NCBI GenBank assembly: GCA_015654835.1
Contig: JAATGG010000105.1
Location: forward strand, 1-52,027
Origin: Terriglobales bacterium
GTDB lineage: Bacteria > Acidobacteriota > Terriglobia > Terriglobales > Acidobacteriaceae
Direction of reading: 5' to 3'
DNA length: 52,027 nucleotides
Below the pieces are notes generated by a model. The model searched no databases. It was not told the DNA's origin and worked only from the letters and a program-made list of their open reading frames with translations. A program made the translations under genes and the position numbers. Below are positions 1 through 8,489 of the stretch, piece after piece (within the stretch, counting starts at the first letter, position 1; each line of letters opens with the position of its first letter).

Positions 1-714
1 CAGATCGTAAAGGGTCAGTGCGCCGAAGGTCTGCTTCAGCCGTTCCGGGGCTCCCAGGGCCAGCACCCGGCCATGATCGATAATGGCCACGCGGTCAGAG
101 AGGGTGTCGGCCTCTTCCATGTAGTGGGTGGTCAGCAGCACCGTGATGCCCTCCTTGCGCAGCCCTTCGACCGCCGTCCACATGGCCATGCGGCTTTGCG
201 GGTCGAGCCCGGCGCTGGGCTCATCCAGAAACAGCACGGTGGGCCGGTGGGCGATGGCGCGGGCAATCTGCACCCTCTGCGCCAATCCGCCTGAGAGCTG
301 CTGGGGATAGACGCTTTTCCGCTCGGTCAGCAGGAACTGCGCCAGCAACTCCTCCGACCGGGCTTTGGCATGCCCATGGCTGAAGCCGAAGTAGCGGCAG
401 TGGTAATAGAGATTTTCGTAGACGGTCAGGGAGCGGTCGAGGGTGTTGAACTGGGGCACTACGCCAATCAGCCGCCGCGCCAGGGCGGGCTGCCGCACGA
501 CATCGATGCCGGCAATCCGCACCGTGCCGCCGGTGGGCAGCGTGCGCGTGGTGGCAATCGAGATGGTGGTGGTTTTGCCGGCGCCATTCGGTCCCAGCAG
601 TCCGAAGATTTCGCCGCGCTCCAACTCCAGGTCGATGCCATCGACGGCCACGACACGCAGCTTGGACTCGTAAACCTTGCTCAGCTTCTCAATTTGGACA
701 ATCAAGGCATTCAC
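1..714 (-). CDS. ABC transporter ATP-binding protein (C-terminus cut by window edge)
   Basis: This is the nucleotide-binding subunit of an ABC-2 type exporter, of the DrrA/NodI-like kind. The first 238 codons are present and the C-terminus lies beyond base 1. Translation shows a Walker A (GPNGAGKTT), a signature (LSGGLAQRVQIARA), a Walker B (VLFLDEPSAGLD) and an H-loop (TTHYMEEAD), in the correct order. The substrate cannot be told; the permease is expected just beyond the left edge. The start is taken as GTG at 714, because an in-frame stop lies shortly upstream and no ATG precedes the conserved domain. No clear Shine-Dalgarno sequence is visible, so TTG at 705 is an alternative. A dyad lies about 130 bases upstream. 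Confidence 0.9.
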   Translation of the reverse strand, partial: MNALIVQIEKLSKVYESKLRVVAVDGIDLELERGEIFGLLGPNGAGKTTTISIATTRTLPTGGTVRIAGIDVVRQPALARRLIGVVPQFNTLDRSLTVYENLYYHCRYFGFSHGHAKARSEELLAQFLLTERKSVYPQQLSGGLAQRVQIARAIAHRPTVLFLDEPSAGLDPQSRMAMWTAVEGLRKEGITVLLTTHYMEEADTLSDRVAIIDHGRVLALGAPERLKQTFGALTLYDL

Positions 715-846
715 CCACGCGGGGAAGGGACGTGTATGCGCACCTCAGAGTATCGCATCGGAGGCTGCGGCAGGAACCGGAGAATCCGATGCCTCGGATC
801 GTCGAGGCTTTCCGGTTCCGATTTCGCGCCCTGGTTCCCTAAACCA

Positions 847-869
847 GTTCCGTAATCAGGTTACGGAAC
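847..869. repeat. Perfect 9-bp inverted repeat between the oxidoreductase and ABC ATPase genes
   Basis: GTTCCGTAA and its exact reverse complement TTACGGAAC are separated by five bases. The dyad lies downstream of the alcohol dehydrogenase stop and upstream of the ABC ATPase start, both on the minus strand. No T-run follows on either strand, so it is a weak terminator candidate. It could equally be an operator for the ABC gene. Confidence 0.5.
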
Positions 870-917
870 CGGCTTACGGAAGTTGGGGCGCAGAACTGGG
901 GCACGAGCGGGTCCGGT

Positions 918-1922
918 CTAACCGATGGAGAGCACAAGCTTGCCGAAATGGCTGCCGTCTTCCATGCGGGCCAGCACTTCGCGCGCCTGGGACCAGGGAA
1001 AATCTTCGCCGACCGGACGAAGCTGGGCCAGGTTGATCGCCTTGTTCATATCGAGAAAATTTTGCCGGGAGCCGACATAAATCCCTCTGAGACGAGCTTG
1101 CTTGTGCAGAACGGACGGCAGTGGGAACGGCTCGCTCACGCCGGAAAGTACACCGATCATGGAGATGGCCCCGCCGATGCGGATTGCGCCGAGAGAACGC
1201 GCCAGGGTGCCTGCTCCGCCCACCTCGACGACCAGATCCACGCCTTCGCCGCCCGTCTGTTCGAGCGCCCAGCGGTCCCAGTCGGGGTTCTCGCGGTAGT
1301 TCAGTCCGGCGTCGAGGCCCAGCCGGTGGGCGCGCGCCAGTTTTTCGTCGCTGCTTGAAACGCCGATCACCTTGGCTCCGCTCAGCCGGGCGAACTGAAG
1401 GGCAAAGATCGAAACGCCCCCGGTTCCCTGGATGAGGACGGTCGAGCCCGGCTTCAGGCCGGCGACAGCCAAGGCATTCCAGGCGGTGACGGCGGCGCAG
1501 GGCAGAGTTGCGGCTTCCTGAAAGCTCAGATGCGCGGGAATCTCCACCAGGCCGTTTTCGCCGAGGACGACGTACTCGGCCAGCATTCCGTCGATATCTC
1601 CGCCCAAAGCGCCCCTGGCCTTTGCAAGGGTCGGTTCCCCATCGGTCCAGTTCTGCATGAAAATGCCGGCTACGCGGTCGCCCGGCTTCCACGCCGTCAC
1701 GCCCGGCCCCACAGCGGCCACTTCGCCGGCGCCATCGGAACAGGGGATGCGCGGCAGCCTCATTTTGGGGTTATAGAGGCCCTTGACGGCCATCAGGTCG
1801 CGATAATTGAAAGAAATCGCGCGGACCCTCACCAGCACTTCGCCGGGCCCCGGCTCGGGCACCGGCCGCTCCACAAACTCCAAAGAATCAATGCCAAACG
1901 CCGAAATCTGCCAAACCCGCAT
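918..1922 (-). CDS. Zinc-independent NAD(P)-dependent alcohol dehydrogenase / quinone oxidoreductase (MDR superfamily)
   Basis: This 334-residue protein is a typical-length medium-chain dehydrogenase/reductase. It has the N-terminal GroES-like fold (PGEVLVRV, FNYRDLM, CSDGAGEV) at about residues 25-75. A Rossmann fold with the nucleotide-binding GTGGVS motif lies near residue 165. I do not see the Cys/His catalytic zinc ligands or the four-Cys structural zinc lobe, which points to the COG0604 quinone oxidoreductase-like group. The likely reaction is NAD(P)H-linked reduction or oxidation of a small carbonyl or alcohol; the substrate is unknown. The ATG at 1922 is supported by GGAGGG six bases upstream. 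It is not coupled to its neighbours. Confidence 0.9.
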   Translation of the reverse strand: MRVWQISAFGIDSLEFVERPVPEPGPGEVLVRVRAISFNYRDLMAVKGLYNPKMRLPRIPCSDGAGEVAAVGPGVTAWKPGDRVAGIFMQNWTDGEPTLAKARGALGGDIDGMLAEYVVLGENGLVEIPAHLSFQEAATLPCAAVTAWNALAVAGLKPGSTVLIQGTGGVSIFALQFARLSGAKVIGVSSSDEKLARAHRLGLDAGLNYRENPDWDRWALEQTGGEGVDLVVEVGGAGTLARSLGAIRIGGAISMIGVLSGVSEPFPLPSVLHKQARLRGIYVGSRQNFLDMNKAINLAQLRPVGEDFPWSQAREVLARMEDGSHFGKLVLSIG

Positions 1923-2024
1923 GGGGAACCCTCCGCCTTTTCAAACGACAAAAATCATTGCTTAGATGCCATGAAACTTCACACCGCGAGATGCACCGGA
2001 CAGAAACCCTCGTAGAATGAAGAT

Positions 2025-2291
2025 ATGGCTCGTGGTTGGGAAAGTAAATCCGTGGAGGAGCAAATGGCAACAAGCCAGCAGGAACCGCAGGCCTACGCCG
2101 GCAACGGCTTTGATTCCGTCGAAGCCAAACGCCTGGCGCAGGTTCATCGTGCACAGCAGGAACGTCAAAAACAGGCCCTGAATCTACAAAAAGAAAACAT
2201 TCTTTCGCAGCGAACGTCCAGTTCCGCGCGTCGAACCGCTCTAGAGGCGGCTCTGACCCAGATTGAGGCGCAAATCGCCGCGCTTGGATAA
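2025..2291 (+). CDS. Small conserved-type hypothetical protein, 88 aa
   Basis: A short hydrophilic protein of unknown function, with no signal peptide and no membrane segment. After a disordered N-terminus, residues 35-88 are rich in Gln, Arg, Ala and Glu and predicted helical (RLAQVHRAQQERQKQALNLQ, then an Ala-rich helix), so a coiled coil or helical hairpin is likely. It is a stand-alone gene followed at once by a strong intrinsic terminator, which supports it being real. The ATG at 2025 has only a weak ribosome-binding site. An in-frame ATG at 2064 has GGAGGAG five bases upstream and would give 75 residues. I prefer the longer form only because the extra residues look protein-like. Confidence 0.7.
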   Translation: MARGWESKSVEEQMATSQQEPQAYAGNGFDSVEAKRLAQVHRAQQERQKQALNLQKENILSQRTSSSARRTALEAALTQIEAQIAALG

Positions 2292-2295
2292 AAGC

Positions 2296-2319
2296 AACCC
2301 GCAATTTGGCGGGTTTTTT
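2296..2319 (+). terminator. Intrinsic terminator of the 88-aa protein gene
   Basis: A 7-bp perfect stem (AACCCGC/GCGGGTT) with a six-base loop is followed by a run of T. It begins four bases after the stop codon at 2291. Confidence 0.9.
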
Positions 2320-2379
2320 ATTGCCCATTAAGAGCAGTTTTCCAAGTGTCCGCATGCCAACCCGTTCCTACGTGGGGTG

Positions 2380-2425
2380 GGATTTTGTTTCCACGGGCAA
2401 GCCTTTGTGCGTGGAAACAAAATCC
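2380..2425. repeat. Perfect 16-bp inverted repeat with 14-base loop, between convergent genes
   Basis: The arm GGATTTTGTTTCCACG at 2380-2395 is exactly complementary to 2410-2425. It sits between the terminator of the plus-strand small gene and the 3' end of the minus-strand SDR gene. It has no flanking T-run, although the arms contain T/A-rich stretches. It may stop transcription from the right or be a small palindromic element. Its geometry (16-bp arms, 14-base loop) matches the unrelated hairpin at dapD. Confidence 0.75.
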
Positions 2426-2474
2426 GGTTCTCAGGTGTTCCGGGCATACGCTCACCTGGGAAGAGTTTTGCCGG

Positions 2475-3248
2475 CTAGCTCTCTTCTCGCGAGAAGAGAA
2501 GGGAATTGGCCTGTTGCACGGGCGTGAGCAGCACACGCGCGATATTCACATGCGCCGGGCGGCTTGTCGCCCACACAATCACTTCGGCCACATCTTCGGG
2601 CGTCAGCGCCTTCACGCCTTTGTAGACCTTGGAGGCGCGTTCGCTGTCACCCCGGAAACGCACCAGGCTGAAATCCGTTTCCACCATGCCCGGATCGACG
2701 CTGGTTACGCGTACCGGAGTTCCCAGCACGTCTTGCCGCAGACCGTCGTTGAGCGCCCGCTCGGCCGCCTTGGTCGCGCAATAGACCGCTCCATTGGGGT
2801 AGGTGAGGTCGCCGGCGGTCGAGCCCAAGTTGACGACGTGTCCGTGGCCGCGCACGACCATGCCCGGCACCACCGCCCGCGTCACATACAGCAGTCCCTT
2901 GACGTTGGTGTCGATCATCTCTTCCCAGTCTTCAATTTTGCCGACGTAGAGTTTTTCGAGGCCGCGGCTGAGGCCCGCATTGTTGACCAGCACCTCGATA
3001 GCGGACCACTCTTCGGGCAATTCATCGATCGCTTTTTGCACCGCCCGGCGGTCCCGAACGTCGAGGTCGATGGAGTGAACAGCCTCGGCGCCCCGCGCCA
3101 GAGCGGCTGAGGCTATTTCAGACAGTTTGCCGGCGCGGCGGGCAGCCAGCAGCAGGCGAGCCCCTTCTGCCGCGAAGGCAAGCGCGGTGGCGGCGCCGAT
3201 TCCCGCGCTGGCCCCGGTGATGAAGACGATCTTTCCTTTAACGCTCAT
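2475..3248 (-). CDS. SDR family NAD(P)-dependent oxidoreductase (YdfG-like)
   Basis: A 257-residue classical short-chain dehydrogenase. The sequence shows the cofactor loop TGASAGIG (residues 11-18), the NNAG motif (89-92), the catalytic Ser143, and Tyr156/Lys160 in YCATK. Length and layout fit the YdfG group of NADP-dependent 3-hydroxy acid or serine dehydrogenases, which act in the cytoplasm; the true substrate is unknown. The ATG at 3248 has TTAGGA eight bases upstream. The 3-hydroxyisobutyrate dehydrogenase-like gene lies 79 bases upstream on the same strand. The two may be co-transcribed, and both families act on small hydroxy acids. Confidence 0.92.
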   Translation of the reverse strand: MSVKGKIVFITGASAGIGAATALAFAAEGARLLLAARRAGKLSEIASAALARGAEAVHSIDLDVRDRRAVQKAIDELPEEWSAIEVLVNNAGLSRGLEKLYVGKIEDWEEMIDTNVKGLLYVTRAVVPGMVVRGHGHVVNLGSTAGDLTYPNGAVYCATKAAERALNDGLRQDVLGTPVRVTSVDPGMVETDFSLVRFRGDSERASKVYKGVKALTPEDVAEVIVWATSRPAHVNIARVLLTPVQQANSLLFSREES

Positions 3249-3327
3249 GGCATTATCCTAACCAACCGAACCAGCCTGACCCACTGAAGCCTGATCCATT
3301 GAGACGGGGGGCACGGGCGCGGTTCTC

Positions 3328-4212
3328 CTATTTCTTGAGATTGCCACGGCGTTGCGCCATCTTGTATTGCCCCACGGCCCAATCTTCGCCGCCCAGTCCC
3401 ACCTGGCTGGCTTCTTCAAAGATCTTCGCCATGTTGTCGGCCAGGCTGACATCGGTATTGCGGCTGGCCGCGGCTTCGCGCAGCAGGCGATTGTCCTTGG
3501 CTCCCAACTCGACGGTGGCGCCCACATGCTCCGGCGGATGCAGCATGACTTTGCCGTAGGCCGCATAGAAGGGGGATTGGAACAGCGCGCTGTTGACGGT
3601 TTCCAAAAAGACCGCGGGGTCGATGCCTTGCCCCTCGGCGTAGACGAAGGCCTCGCTGAGCGAGTGAATCATGGCGCTGATGAGGAAGTTGCCACCCAGC
3701 TTGACCGAGTGAGCCTGCCACGGTTCGGCGCCCACCACGGTGATGCCTCGCGAGAGCGGTTCGAGCAGCGGACGGGCCTTGGCAATGGCGTCTTGCTTGC
3801 CTGCGGCGGCAATCCACAGCTTGCCGTCCCGGGCGACGTTGGGGCGGCCAAACACGGGCGCAGCCACAAAGGGAAGGTTGAGGCGGGCATGTTCCTGGGT
3901 AAGCCGCTCGGAGAGAGCCACGCTGATGGTGCTCAGCGAGATGCTCAGCGTGCCGGGCTTCAGAGCCTCAAGTACCCCTTGCGGTCCAAACAACACCTGC
4001 TCATGGGCCGCGTCGTCGAACAGCATGGTCATCACGGCCTCGCTGGTTTGCACGGCCTCGACGGGGGTGGCGGCAACCCGCGCGCCATCGCTCACCAGTT
4101 CTTCGGAGCGCGCGCGGGTACGGTTCCATACCGTCACTTCATGGCCGGCACTCAACAGACGCCTGGCCAGCGGCGAGCCCATATTGCCCAATCCTAAAAA
4201 AGCGATTTTCAT
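3328..4212 (-). CDS. NAD(P)-dependent oxidoreductase, 3-hydroxyisobutyrate dehydrogenase-like
   Basis: A 294-residue beta-hydroxyacid dehydrogenase family member. The N-terminal Rossmann loop is FLGLGNMG (residues 5-12). The C-terminal helical domain starts with the catalytic Lys171 in VKLGGNFL. The usual substrate-binding motif (APVSGG.. in classical enzymes) reads APVFGRP here, typical of a divergent subfamily near glyoxylate reductases and imine reductases, so the substrate should not be assumed to be hydroxyisobutyrate. I chose the ATG at 4212 because it opens directly into the Rossmann strand and has AGGAAGGG at good spacing. An in-frame start ten codons further upstream is less likely. 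Confidence 0.9.
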   Translation of the reverse strand: MKIAFLGLGNMGSPLARRLLSAGHEVTVWNRTRARSEELVSDGARVAATPVEAVQTSEAVMTMLFDDAAHEQVLFGPQGVLEALKPGTLSISLSTISVALSERLTQEHARLNLPFVAAPVFGRPNVARDGKLWIAAAGKQDAIAKARPLLEPLSRGITVVGAEPWQAHSVKLGGNFLISAMIHSLSEAFVYAEGQGIDPAVFLETVNSALFQSPFYAAYGKVMLHPPEHVGATVELGAKDNRLLREAAASRNTDVSLADNMAKIFEEASQVGLGGEDWAVGQYKMAQRRGNLKK

Positions 4213-4361
4213 GCCACAACCCTTCCTTGTTGCTTTGTCCACTCACACTGCTTTTTCACTGTAGCGGTTTTGCGTGCCTTCCGCGTGCCGTTTGGCTTGT
4301 CCGCGCGGGAAGCAGGGCTGGCGAGAAACAAAAGGTTCTTTCAATGGATGAGGCAGGGCAT

Positions 4362-4389
4362 CAAAAAGCATCTGCCAAAAAGCATCTGC
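4362..4389 (+). repeat. Tandem 14-bp direct repeat in the divergent promoter region
   Basis: CAAAAAGCATCTGC occurs twice head to tail. It lies in the 310-base gap (4213-4522) between the divergent dehydrogenase and UppP genes, about 135 bases upstream of uppP. Apart from this repeat and the -10-like hexamer at 4511, I see nothing else in the gap. It could be a paired binding site or simply replication slippage. Confidence 0.5.
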
Positions 4390-4510
4390 GATGACACGAT
4401 TTTTTGGGGCCGGCGGCGATGCAAATCAGGGGTATTCGGATGCTTGGCGGAGCAGGGATGGGGCGTTTCAAAATGCGGGTGCGTTCTCCCTCGATCCACA
4501 GGGCTGCGTT

Positions 4511-4516
4511 TACACT
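4511..4516 (+). promoter_or_regulatory. Candidate -10 hexamer (TACACT) 6 bases before the uppP start
   Basis: TACACT ends six bases before the ATG at 4523, where transcription would be expected to begin at or next to the start codon. There is no good Shine-Dalgarno sequence and no convincing -35 box. This is a possible leaderless start. Confidence 0.3.
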
Positions 4517-4522
4517 GGGGCC

Positions 4523-5422
4523 ATGACGATTCTCAAAGTGATCCTCCTCGCGATTGTCCAAGGGCTTGCCGAACTGCTTCCGGTTTCGAGCTCGGCCCAT
4601 GTGGTGGTTGCCGAGAAGCTGATGGGACTTGATCCCTCATCCCCCCAGATGACACTGCTGCTGGTGATGCTGCATACCGGCACCATGTTCGCGGTGATCG
4701 CCTATTTCTGGAGTAGCTGGAAGAAAATTTATTTTTCCAGCGCGGACGCGTTCAAGCGCTTCGCCGTGCTGGTGATCTGGGCTACCCTGCTCACCGGCAT
4801 CGTGGGCGAGGTGCTCAAGAAGATCATCGAGAAGACCTTGTTTCGCGGCGCCGAAAAGGCCGAGATCGAACAGCTCTTCAGCCATCTGGAACTAGTGGCG
4901 CCCGCCCTGGCGGCTGCCGGCATCCTGATCCTGATTGCGGGATTGATGGAGCGGCAGATCAAGAGGTCAGGCTACACGAGGCTCTCGACCGGCGAGGGTT
5001 CGCTGACCCTCAAGCAGGCTGGCTGGATGGGCGTCGTGCAGGGGCTGGCTCTGCCGTTTCGCGGATTTTCCCGCTCCGGTTCGACCATTTCTGCGGGCAT
5101 GTTGACGGGCGCGTCCAAGGAGCCGGCCGAGCGTTTCAGCTTTGCGCTGGCGGTGGTGCTCACGCCTCCGGTGGTCGGCCTGGAGCTGCTGCGCCTGCTC
5201 AAGGCGTCTCATGCAGCCACAGCGGCCGGCGGAGCGCCCATCGACCTGCACGCTTCGCTGCTGATGAGCCTGTTGGGAATGGTGTTCTCGTTTTTTGCGG
5301 GTCTGCTGGCGCTGAAATGGCTCAGCAGTTGGCTGGAGACGGGGCGCTGGTACCTGTTCGGTATCTACTGCCTGCTTGCGTCCGCTGCCGTGTTTTATCT
5401 GCACATCCAGTTGGGACTCTAG
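4523..5422 (+). CDS. uppP: Undecaprenyl-diphosphatase (BacA/UppP family), copy 1
   Basis: An integral membrane phosphatase that removes phosphate from undecaprenyl diphosphate to recycle the lipid carrier for peptidoglycan and polysaccharide export; the family is also linked to bacitracin resistance. It has 299 residues, slightly longer than the usual 265-280, with about eight hydrophobic segments. The first motif QGLAELLPVSSSAH (residues 13-26) is intact. The second reads RGFSRSGST instead of the usual PGTSRSG.T, so the leading Pro is lost. The ATG at 4523 is used because the family starts directly with the first helix; an upstream in-frame ATG at 4391 would add 44 non-conserved residues. 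A second paralogue lies at 11278-12156. Confidence 0.92.
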   Translation: MTILKVILLAIVQGLAELLPVSSSAHVVVAEKLMGLDPSSPQMTLLLVMLHTGTMFAVIAYFWSSWKKIYFSSADAFKRFAVLVIWATLLTGIVGEVLKKIIEKTLFRGAEKAEIEQLFSHLELVAPALAAAGILILIAGLMERQIKRSGYTRLSTGEGSLTLKQAGWMGVVQGLALPFRGFSRSGSTISAGMLTGASKEPAERFSFALAVVLTPPVVGLELLRLLKASHAATAAGGAPIDLHASLLMSLLGMVFSFFAGLLALKWLSSWLETGRWYLFGIYCLLASAAVFYLHIQLGL

Positions 5423-5451
5423 GGCTAGAGCGATGCCTGTTCCATGCAAAT

Positions 5452-5479
5452 CGTAGCGCCTCGACGGTGAGGCGCTACG
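5452..5479. terminator. Convergent hairpin between uppP and the NarL-type regulator
   Basis: A perfect 11-bp stem (CGTAGCGCCTC and its complement) with a six-base loop sits between two convergent genes, only 29 bases after the uppP stop. It has no T-run on either side. Its position suggests two-way termination, but this is inferred. Confidence 0.5.
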
Positions 5480-5482
5480 GCT

Positions 5483-6148
5483 CTACTGCGTCGATGTGAC
5501 CAGATGGTGTGCGATGGCAAACAGCGCGAGCTCCAACCGCGTGGAAACGCCCGTTTTGTCGAAGATGTTGGAGAGGTGCCGCTTGACCGTTTCTTCGCTG
5601 AGCACAAACTGCCTGGCGATATCGCGGTTGCTGCAGCCTTCCACGATCAGCCCCACCACTTCAAGCTCGCGCGGCGTGAGGCCATAGGTTTTGGGCTGAG
5701 GAACCACGGCCTGCTGCATGAGGTCATGAAGCGCCGACACGAGGTTCACCACGCGCTTGCCGCCGATCCAATAATCGCCCGTCGAGACGGTGCGAATGGC
5801 GACTTGGAGATGGCCGACCAGCGCATCTTTGAGGACGATGCCGCGTGCCCCGATGTGCAAGGCCTCGATGATCTGTTGCGTGGTGATGGTGGAGGTGAGC
5901 AGCAGAATTTTAACCGTGGGCGTGCCATTCATGATGGCGCGCATGGCTTCGAGGCCGGGCAGCCGCGGCATCTGCAGGTCGAGCAGCAGAATGTCGGGGG
6001 CCAGCTCAAGGGTCTGGGTAATGGCTTCGTCGCCATCGGAGGCCTCGCCCACTACCTCAAAACCGCCGTCGGCTAAAAGCATATTGCGTACGCCAATACG
6101 CACTACAGGGTGGTCGTCCGCGACCAGAATTCGAATGAGTCGTTCCAC
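5483..6148 (-). CDS. NarL/FixJ-family response regulator with LuxR-type HTH
   Basis: A cytoplasmic two-component regulator of about 221 residues. The receiver domain has the acidic pair Asp11/Asp12, the phospho-acceptor Asp57 in LLLDLQMPRLPG, Thr/Ser in LLLTSTITT and Lys in VLKDAL. The C-terminal LuxR helix-turn-helix is clear (LTPRELEVVGLI, SEETVKRHLSNIFDKTGV). The start is uncertain. The GTG at 6148 puts the receiver five residues from the N-terminus, as usual for the family. An open frame continues to 6304 and would add 52 residues without resemblance to the family. No histidine kinase is present nearby; the receiver-Hpt gene just upstream is a possible phosphate source. Confidence 0.88.
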   Translation of the reverse strand: MERLIRILVADDHPVVRIGVRNMLLADGGFEVVGEASDGDEAITQTLELAPDILLLDLQMPRLPGLEAMRAIMNGTPTVKILLLTSTITTQQIIEALHIGARGIVLKDALVGHLQVAIRTVSTGDYWIGGKRVVNLVSALHDLMQQAVVPQPKTYGLTPRELEVVGLIVEGCSNRDIARQFVLSEETVKRHLSNIFDKTGVSTRLELALFAIAHHLVTSTQ

Positions 6149-6412
6149 TTGAGCGGCCAGCCTCCACAATGCCGAATGCGGCACAACGTCGCGGCACAAG
6201 TAAACCGCTTTGCGATTCGATGCAGCAATCGCGCGCGCCGTGTGAACCGGGTTACAGCGCGGGATTCTCTCCACGGCCTGACTTGCCCAGATCGAAATAA
6301 GCATTTCGAATGAGTGTCAGGGCATGGGTGAGCGTCCGAGCCTTGCACAAGACCGGGCAGGGACGGCACTTTCAACATACCGCACACCGCAAGAATCTTA
6401 AACAGGCTTGTC

Positions 6413-7159
6413 CTACGCTGTGAATTCTTGTTCAAGCATACGCTGGAGCTTTCCGGTCGTAGCCCGCAAATCCTGAAGTAACCTAGCCGTGTTATCCGAT
6501 TGATTACTGGCCTCCAGCAAAGCGCCCAGGCGCGCAGCCTGCAGCGCGCCGGCCATGCCGCAGCCGCCTTTGATGGCGTGGCCCAGGCGGTGTATTTCGG
6601 CGTGGTCGCCGGCGGCGATGGCCCTTTCCAGTGCGAAGATGCGCTTGCCCAGATCCGTCACTACGGCAGCATAAATCTCACGCACTGAATCCTCAGGCAT
6701 CATTTCGCGCATCTGGGCCAGCGTTTCGGGATTGAGGGCGGGCTGCTCCGGAGTCTCAGCGGCACCCTCGGCGTCCGTTTCCGTGCCGCGATGCTGCTCC
6801 AGAAGGGTCTGCAAGGCATGGGGGCCAAGCGGTTTCAGCAGGAAGCCGTCGGACGCTTCCGTCACTTCATCGGGGGCGTTGCTGCCGCTGATCACATACA
6901 ACACGGCGCGGCTGCTGCGGGCACGGAGCTGCCGGATCAAGGACACGCCGCTGAGTCCCGGCATCTGGGTGTCCATCAGGATCACGTCGGGCACGCATTC
7001 TCCAGCTTCGAGCAGTGCCAGGGAGGCGGCTCCGCCCTCCGCCGTGTGGACGGTGTAACCGCTCATGGTGAGGACGGTCGCCAATACCTCGCGGCTGACC
7101 ATGTCGTCATCGATCAGCAGGATTGTGGGGAGCGGCCGTCTTGTGAGGGTACCCAGCAT
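6413..7159 (-). CDS. Receiver-Hpt phosphorelay protein
   Basis: This 248-residue protein joins a receiver domain to a histidine phosphotransfer (Hpt) domain. Receiver residues visible are Asp17-Asp19, the acceptor Asp63 in LMDTQMPGLSG and Lys109 in FLLKPLG. A linker rich in Glu/Ala/Pro (about 125-142) leads to the Hpt helix bundle with phospho-His194 in RLGHAIKGGCGMAGA. Such modules are usually the C-terminal parts of hybrid kinases; here they stand alone. The protein could shuttle phosphate between an unlinked kinase and the NarL-type regulator encoded about 260 bases downstream on the same strand. Ribosome-binding sequence at the ATG is weak. Confidence 0.88.
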   Translation of the reverse strand: MLGTLTRRPLPTILLIDDDMVSREVLATVLTMSGYTVHTAEGGAASLALLEAGECVPDVILMDTQMPGLSGVSLIRQLRARSSRAVLYVISGSNAPDEVTEASDGFLLKPLGPHALQTLLEQHRGTETDAEGAAETPEQPALNPETLAQMREMMPEDSVREIYAAVVTDLGKRIFALERAIAAGDHAEIHRLGHAIKGGCGMAGALQAARLGALLEASNQSDNTARLLQDLRATTGKLQRMLEQEFTA

Positions 7160-7235
7160 CCTTCCAGTGTGCCATCCCCAGGTTGGAATCGTGTTGCATC
7201 TACTCCCTAAGTTGCAGGCTGCGGGTATGGCCGCC

Positions 7236-8438
7236 CTATCTTGCCACCACCAGCACCTGGAAACTGCCGTCGATGGGTGTCAAGTCGAGGGTGCCAATGC
7301 CGTCAGCGGGCGGATTGCCGATTTTTGCTCCATAGAGAGCCGTGACCAGGTAAACCTCGCCTGTCGAGGAATTGATGGCCAGGGTTCTTGTCTGCTGGCG
7401 CGTGGGCAGATTCTGCACCACGGCGTACGAGTCGTTGACGTCCTGGCGGATTACGGTGAGACTTCCGTAGCCGTAGCCGTTCGCTGTAAAAATCAGGCCA
7501 CGCCCCGCGTCGTAGCCGATGGCGTCCACGCCGCCGCCGATACGGACCGAGGTGACCAGATCGCCGGTGCCGGTGTTGAGCACCGCCATTTGCATGTTAT
7601 TGCACGCGGCAAACAGGCGCAGGTGACTGCCGTCGATGGCGATGCTGCGCGGCTCGCGGCAATCCTGCCCCAGAGGAAAGAAGCGTAGCGGCCTGTCTGC
7701 CGACCGGAGAGTATGCAGATCGCCGGTCCAATCCAAGGCCAGCGGCTTTTGGGCGGGGTCGCTTCTCTCCGTCATGTTGTGGAGCAGCGAACCCAGCGCC
7801 GCGACGTCCAGCCGGGCGATCCCGTTAAAATCCTCGACGGTGAGATAGACGCGGCCCTTGCCGTCCGCCTGGGCAAAGCCAAGTTTTCCGCTGAGTACGA
7901 TGTTGGCCAAGGCTTCCCGGGTCTGCGTATCGATGACCGTGATGGTGGATTTGACTTCGGCGCCAGTGCGCGCACTGGCCGTTTTGGCTGCGGCCGCTCC
8001 AGGGCTGACGGCCAGCAGCAATCCGGTCTGCGGCTCAAACACGAGGGCCCGGGGATTGGGAGCGGTAGCGATGCTGGCCACGATTTGAAACGAACGGCGG
8101 TCGAATATCCTGATCCGCCCTGCCGGGCCGTCGCTCACGTAGCCGACCTCGCCGGAACTGTCGAGGGCAATGGAGTGGGCCTCGCGGAATCCCGCAACCG
8201 TTCCTGCCACCGTGCCCGTTTCCACATCCACGACTTGTACCACGGGGCCGTGGGCAATCAGGAGCTGATTTGCCGCGGGGTCCATCGTGAGGTAGTCCCA
8301 GGCACCCGCGCCGCCAATGATCCAGGTCTTCTTGATCGCGAAGGGGCTGCTCTGCATCTGGTCGACTGCGGGCGGTGGAATCACTTGCGCCGCGACCGCC
8401 GCACACGTCAGCAACCAGAAAGTAAGGACTCTCCTCAT
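7236..8438 (-). CDS. Secreted YncE-like beta-propeller protein
   Basis: A 400-residue exported protein. The signal peptide covers about the first 18 residues, ending AAVAAQ. The rest consists of repeated propeller blades of the YVTN/YncE type: VVDVETGTVAGTV, VGYVSDGPAGRIRIFDRRS, TITVIDTQTREALANIVL, MAVLNTGTGDLVTSVRIGGG. No haem motif, Cys pairs or catalytic residues are evident, so a role in binding or scaffolding in the periplasm is the most that can be said. The ATG at 8438 has AGGGAG eight bases upstream; a GTG three codons earlier is possible. It lies 51 bases downstream of ftsK on the same strand. Confidence 0.8.
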   Translation of the reverse strand: MRRVLTFWLLTCAAVAAQVIPPPAVDQMQSSPFAIKKTWIIGGAGAWDYLTMDPAANQLLIAHGPVVQVVDVETGTVAGTVAGFREAHSIALDSSGEVGYVSDGPAGRIRIFDRRSFQIVASIATAPNPRALVFEPQTGLLLAVSPGAAAAKTASARTGAEVKSTITVIDTQTREALANIVLSGKLGFAQADGKGRVYLTVEDFNGIARLDVAALGSLLHNMTERSDPAQKPLALDWTGDLHTLRSADRPLRFFPLGQDCREPRSIAIDGSHLRLFAACNNMQMAVLNTGTGDLVTSVRIGGGVDAIGYDAGRGLIFTANGYGYGSLTVIRQDVNDSYAVVQNLPTRQQTRTLAINSSTGEVYLVTALYGAKIGNPPADGIGTLDLTPIDGSFQVLVVAR

Positions 8439-8489
8439 GGCAGGCACTCCCTGTGGATAGGACGCGCGGCCGAGGCCTGCGGTTGATAG

